Below are positions 53,799 to 57,087 of a DNA stretch of 57,087 bases, one piece after another; within the stretch, counting starts at the first letter, position 1; every line of letters starts with the position of its first letter. Below the pieces are notes generated by a model. The model saw only the letters and a program-made list of their open reading frames with translations, had not been told where the DNA came from and made no database searches. This stretch comes from Proteiniborus ethanoligenes (lineage in GTDB: Bacteria > Bacillota > Clostridia > Tissierellales > Proteiniboraceae), in NCBI RefSeq assembly GCF_900107485.1, contig NZ_FNQE01000026.1:1-57087 (forward strand). The letters run 5' to 3'. A program made the translations under genes and the position numbers.

Positions 53799-55013
53799 TT
53801 ACTCAAGAATTCTAGCAAGAAAATATTTATCCCTATGCACACCTAAAGATGATAATAATTTAATTATCTCTATATATTCTATTTCCTTAGTCCTAAGTGC
53901 AATATTATCATTTGTAGACAATAGCTCCTTAGAAATACTTTCAATATTTTTAAGGATTTCTTCTATAGGTGAAGATATCCTTAAATAATATTCACCCTTT
54001 ATTCTTGTATTTAAGTTTTTAAGTTTTCTTTCTCCTAGAGGGTTTCTTTTTATATATGAGCCCATAATAATATCTACTACATCACTTAAAACTGCATTAG
54101 CTGTTGGAAGCTTACCAGCTCCTGAACCATAAAACTTTAACTCTCCTACATTATCTCCAGAAAAAACTACAGAGTTAAATGCCATATTTACATTGGCAAA
54201 GTAAGAATCTTCTTTTATAATTGTAGGCTGAACTACAGCCGTAAAACCCTCATCTAGCTCCTTAGCTTCACCAATTAGCTTTACTGTGGACTTCATCTTT
54301 TTTATCTGTTCTATATCAAAGGCTGTAATTTTACTTATACCTTCTAACAAAATATCTTCCTCACGAATTTCACCTTGAAGGGCTAAGGTTCCGAGAATTC
54401 TAAGCTTTCGCAAGGTATCGTACCCTTCTACATCTGCTGTTGGATCTGCCTCTGCATATCCTAATTCTTGTGCTGTTTTAAGTACTTCACCATAGTCTAA
54501 TCCTTCATAAAACATTTTAGTTAAAATATAATTACAGGTTCCATTTAAAATTCCCTGAACCACAGTAATATTATTAAGTGTTAAGGCTTCCTGAAGGGGC
54601 TTTAATATAGGAATTCCTCCCCCAACACTAGCTTCATATAAAAAACCTAGGTTTTTTTCAGCAGCTGAGCTAGATAGCTCTTCAAAGTGTTTAGAAACCA
54701 CCGCTTTATTCGCTGTTACCACATCCCTACCTGAATTTAAAGCTCTTTTAATATATCTATAGCTTTGTTCTAAATCACCAGTTAATTCTACAATTATACT
54801 TATGTCCTCATGATTTATTATTTCTTCAAAATCAGATGTAATTATGTTTTCCCCTAAATCTATTTCTCTTTTTTTATTTATATCCTTTACTAAAACTTTT
54901 TTTATTTCAATATCTTTTCCGGTTAAGGCCTTTAATTCTTCCTGTCTTTTATTTAAAATTTCAACTACACCGGCTCCAACTGTCCCTAGACCTAATAAGC
55001 CAATCCCTATCAT
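53799..55013 (-). CDS. hom: Homoserine dehydrogenase
   Basis: A 404-residue enzyme. NAD(P) motif GLLGLGTVGAGVVEIL at the start, TANKAVVSKH near 102, VGGGIPILKPLQEAL near 132 and GYAEADPTADVEGYDTLRKL near 185 are standard. The last 80 residues include a short ACT domain (RISSPIEEILKNIESISKEL) that could bind threonine. GGAGG precedes the ATG; AK ends 17 bases upstream. Confidence 0.95.
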   Translation of the reverse strand: MIGIGLLGLGTVGAGVVEILNKRQEELKALTGKDIEIKKVLVKDINKKREIDLGENIITSDFEEIINHEDISIIVELTGDLEQSYRYIKRALNSGRDVVTANKAVVSKHFEELSSSAAEKNLGFLYEASVGGGIPILKPLQEALTLNNITVVQGILNGTCNYILTKMFYEGLDYGEVLKTAQELGYAEADPTADVEGYDTLRKLRILGTLALQGEIREEDILLEGISKITAFDIEQIKKMKSTVKLIGEAKELDEGFTAVVQPTIIKEDSYFANVNMAFNSVVFSGDNVGELKFYGSGAGKLPTANAVLSDVVDIIMGSYIKRNPLGERKLKNLNTRIKGEYYLRISSPIEEILKNIESISKELLSTNDNIALRTKEIEYIEIIKLLSSLGVHRDKYFLARILE

Positions 55014-55030
55014 GCTTAGTCCTCCTTGTT

Positions 55031-56347
55031 TTAATCTTCAAAAGCTTCATATATAGCAGCTATTGCCATGTCAAAATCAGCATTTTCAATACCAATTATT
55101 ATATTTAATTCGCTTGACCCTTGAGTAATCATTCTAATATTTATTCCCTTGTTAGCTAATGCTGTGAATATCTTTGCAGATATTCCCTTAGTCCTTATCA
55201 TCCCTCTTCCTACTACTGCTATCAAAGCCATATTAGGATAGCATATTATAGAATCCGGCCTACAGTATATGCGTATCTCTTCTATTACCTTTTGTAGTTT
55301 AGAATTTAACTCTGTATTAGAAATTATAAGCGAAATGGAATCTATGCTTGAAGGCATATGCTCAATTAAAATATTATTTGTTTCTAATACAGTTATTAGC
55401 TTCCTATAAAAATCTTTTTCTAAACTCATTAATGTCTTTTCAATAGAGATAACAGTAAAATCCTTTTTGCCTGCAATACCAGTTATGGTCCCAGTAGAGC
55501 TAACAGGAGTTAAATCATCTACAATCATGGTTCCTGGCTCCTTTGGGGAATTTGTGTTTTTTATATTAATAGGTATGCCTGCTTTTTTTACTGGAAATAT
55601 AGCTTCTTCATGAAGCACTGGTGCTCCCATATAGGAAAGCTCTCTTAGCTCCTTATATGTGATAATTTCAATAGGCTTAGGAGCATTAACAATTCGAGGA
55701 TCTGCCATTAGAAAACCAGATACATCTGTCCAATTTTCATAGAGCTTGGAATTTATTCCTCTAGCTATTATAGCTCCTGTTATATCGGAGCCTCCTCTAG
55801 TAAAGGTTATAATTTCGCCATTTTCCTTAGCACCATAAAAGCCGGGAATAACAGCCTTGGGAATTCCTTCTAATTTAGATTGAACTCTTATTTGAGTAGC
55901 TTCTGGATCAAACTGATCACTTTCATTAAAAACAATTAATTCCTTAGCATCTATGAATTCAAAGTCTAAATATTTTGAGAGTATAATAGCATTTAAATAT
56001 TCTCCTCTACTCCCTGCATAATCCCTAGAAGCACCATTCTGGATTTTTTCTTTTATATCCCTTAATATTTTATTGATATTAATATCTAGCCTAAGATCCC
56101 TGCAGATATCTTCAAACCTAATTTCAATGATTTTATATACTTCATCAAAATTTAATCCATGAGAAGCTAACTGATAACACATGTACAATAAATCCGTAAT
56201 TTTATGATCTTTGTCATTTCTCTTTCCAGGTGCTGAAGGTATTATATACCTTCTTTTATTGTTTGATTCAATAATATCTTTTACTTTAGCAAATTGTTTA
56301 CTATCTGCTAAGGAGCTACCTCCAAATTTCGCTACAATTACTTCCAA
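55031..56347 (-). CDS. Aspartate kinase
   Basis: A 438-residue kinase. VAKFGGSSLAD at residues 5-15, IIPSAPGKRNDKD near 34, FTRGGSDITGAIIA near 192-205 and WTDVSGFLMADPRIV near 220 are the active-site motifs. Two ACT domains follow (about 290-438) for feedback control, presumably by threonine given the operon. The start is TTG at 56345-56347 after GGGGGAG. It opens the threonine operon under the T-box. Other aspartate kinases may exist elsewhere, so I give no lysC/thrA symbol. Confidence 0.94.
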   Translation of the reverse strand: MEVIVAKFGGSSLADSKQFAKVKDIIESNNKRRYIIPSAPGKRNDKDHKITDLLYMCYQLASHGLNFDEVYKIIEIRFEDICRDLRLDININKILRDIKEKIQNGASRDYAGSRGEYLNAIILSKYLDFEFIDAKELIVFNESDQFDPEATQIRVQSKLEGIPKAVIPGFYGAKENGEIITFTRGGSDITGAIIARGINSKLYENWTDVSGFLMADPRIVNAPKPIEIITYKELRELSYMGAPVLHEEAIFPVKKAGIPINIKNTNSPKEPGTMIVDDLTPVSSTGTITGIAGKKDFTVISIEKTLMSLEKDFYRKLITVLETNNILIEHMPSSIDSISLIISNTELNSKLQKVIEEIRIYCRPDSIICYPNMALIAVVGRGMIRTKGISAKIFTALANKGINIRMITQGSSELNIIIGIENADFDMAIAAIYEAFED

Positions 56348-56487
56348 TTTGTACTCCCCCTATAATTTTTTAAATAATAGTAGTTATATAAATGATTTTT
56401 TCTTAATAAATTAAAATTGTTCATGCTCCACAAATGCTATCTCAGTTTTTATTATTTTCCTCTATTTTAGATAATTGAATATAAAAA

Positions 56488-56700
56488 ATACTCGTCCAAA
56501 AAGGACGAGTATAAGTATTCTCGCATCCACCTAATTTTCATGGTTTTGCTTTAACGCAGCATACGCATATCCCTAATAATTTCTGTTCAGGATTGAGCTC
56601 ATAGGTGGTTTTCAATCTATTGTATCAAAGAAGTCTTTCAGCCGGTGAACTTCTATCTCTTTTGACCTTAAAAGATTTACTCGTCCTATTCATTGCTTTT
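56488..56700 (-). promoter_or_regulatory. T-box leader (threonine type) of the threonine operon
   Basis: On the minus strand the RNA starts AAAGCAATGAATAGGACGAG. Stem I has AATC/GATT and an apical AGAAGT/ACTTCT hairpin. The specifier is ACC (Thr, 56607-56609) in the context ACC-ACCTATGAG. The T-box motif reads AGGTGGATGCGAG (56522-56534 region): TGGA pairs with a UCCA tRNA end, which fits tRNA-Thr with U73. The terminator pairs 56488-56497 with 56503-56512 followed by TTTTTT. The bulge is shorter than usual. Uncharged tRNA-Thr should turn the operon on. Confidence 0.88.
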
Positions 56701-56704
56701 TAAC

Positions 56705-56733
56705 ATTTTATAGCTTATGCCGAATTATGTCAA
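56705..56733 (-). promoter_or_regulatory. Sigma-A promoter of the threonine operon
   Basis: On the minus strand TTGACA (56728-56733), a 17-base spacer and TAAAAT (56705-56710). The start would be near 56698, exactly where the T-box begins. The insertion sequence ends 20 bases upstream of the -35 box. Confidence 0.82.
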
Positions 56734-56753
56734 GATTAAATATATTTTGGATC

Positions 56754-56775
56754 GTGTCAATAATTTGTAGGAAAA
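56754..56775. repeat. Terminal inverted repeat of right ISLre2 copy
   Basis: GTGTCAATAATTTGTAGGAAAA matches the reverse complement of 301-322 at 18 of 22 positions. The outward strand carries TTGACA, which could act as a -35 box, but no fitting -10 lies at the right distance. Confidence 0.72.
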
Positions 56776-56951
56776 TAATAATTATACTTTCCCCTTGTTT
56801 GATGTAGCCTGTAATTATCTCATTTCAAAGCTCTTAACTTTATTTGATAATATTTAGGCTCTATAAATAAACTATATGATTTTATAGTTGATTCTGGTTA
56901 TTATAGATTTAACTTCCACATTATTGATTTTAAGAGATGTTTAAATCTATC

Positions 56952-57087
56952 TTAGGCACCCCTCATTGTTCTTAATATTTGTCTTTGCCAGCTCCTTCTT
57001 CCATCACTTATGTATGGGATGTTATCTAGACTTTCTGGTATTGAGCTTCTTAATTTTTTCTTAACTAGTCTTTTTTCTAACTCTATT
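56952..57087 (-). CDS. ISLre2 family transposase (UPF0236-type), C-terminal part only
   Basis: The frame is open from the window edge to the TAA at 56952-56954 (44 codons). The product reads IELEKRLVKKKLRSSIPESL and ends RRSWQRQILRTMRGA, which fits the basic C-terminus of ISLre2 transposases. It is cut by the window edge and cannot be joined to the N-terminal part at 1-223: together they make only 118 of about 450 residues. Confidence 0.78.
   Translation of the reverse strand, partial: IELEKRLVKKKLRSSIPESLDNIPYISDGRRSWQRQILRTMRGA

Larger units (their letters stand above)
56348..56753. other. Leader and promoter region of the threonine operon
   Basis: 406 bases up to the insertion sequence. 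It holds the T-box leader (56488-56700) and the promoter (56705-56733). Between the terminator and the kinase start are about 140 A/T-rich bases with a 28-codon ORF (56338-56424) that I do not accept as a gene. Confidence 0.7.
56754..57087 (-). mobile_element. ISLre2-family insertion sequence, partial (transposase C-terminal end)
   Basis: A second copy of the element, in the same orientation as the one at the left edge. Visible are the inverted repeat (56754-56775), about 175 bases of A/T-rich non-coding end and the last 44 codons of the transposase. It continues beyond the window. Confidence 0.82.

Noticed and set aside
56338-56424. A 28-codon ORF between the threonine T-box and the aspartate kinase, overlapping the kinase start
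   Set aside because: GGAG is only one base from its ATG, it is not rich in threonine or isoleucine, and the T-box already explains control. It is probably chance in A/T-rich DNA.
56488-56712. Lysine riboswitch upstream of aspartate kinase
   Set aside because: No lysine-box core sequences. The AGTA motif, ACC specifier and TGGA T-box identify a T-box.

Overview
This window reads as chromosomal DNA of a low-GC, amino-acid-using Firmicute of the class Clostridia. The evidence is strong AGGAGG ribosome binding sites, frequent GTG and TTG starts, T-box leaders, a paired-subunit iron-sulfur serine dehydratase, several peptidases and amino-acid/peptide transporters. The species cannot be named from the sequence. 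Both edges lie inside copies of the same type of insertion sequence (ISLre2 family, same orientation). About 320 bases of the element are visible at each end, so the window is probably a contig that stopped at repeated elements. Nearly all genes are on the minus strand.

Layout. 1-322: start of an ISLre2 transposase and the element end. 414-17732: mostly housekeeping genes. They are a DUF1540 peptide, trmB, a small P-loop protein, a radical SAM protein, a parvulin, DUF378, a HAD phosphatase, recX, an M18 aminopeptidase, DUF1292, pepD, the unit sdaAB-sdaAA-mnmA, a ClpE-type unfoldase, a DEAD-box helicase with a long leader, free-methionine sulfoxide reductase and a 3-methyladenine glycosylase. 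17733-25003: an orphan CofE-like protein, a DMT transporter, an acetyltransferase, an AEC transporter, an ABC-2 exporter pair and a small zinc-ribbon protein. 25104-30750: an oppABCDF-type peptide importer behind a consensus sigma-A promoter with a CodY-like box. 31134-36545: rluF, then mocA-like and a three-subunit molybdenum hydroxylase. 36981-39140: two zinc-ribbon proteins, one a large membrane protein. 39297-44306: the livKHMGF branched-chain amino-acid importer under an isoleucine-type T-box. 44647-46212: a Rieske/FAD oxidoreductase. 46283-49606: a cluster resembling Bacillus ydjGHI (SPFH, zinc ribbon, TPM) plus a small membrane protein, without pspA. 49857-51315: an old-yellow-enzyme homologue and ridA. 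51427-56733: the threonine operon (aspartate kinase, hom, thrC, thrB) under a threonine-type T-box. 56754-57087: the end of a second ISLre2 copy.

How the parts fit. Peptide import (opp), cytosolic peptidases (M18, PepD), branched-chain amino-acid import (liv) and serine deamination (sdaA) form a peptide and amino-acid catabolic set. The two T-boxes tie isoleucine supply to import and threonine supply to synthesis. In each leader the specifier codon and the T-box base that faces the tRNA discriminator agree on the same amino acid. In both the opp and liv operons the binding-protein gene comes first and is followed by an intercistronic hairpin, which suggests differential expression of binding protein over permease. 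I found no clear new defence or mobile system. The items most worth a second look are the unusual threonine T-box, the pspA-less ydjGHI-like cluster, the orphan CofE homologue, a folded-looking intergenic element at 17577-17676 and the molybdenum hydroxylase of unknown substrate.
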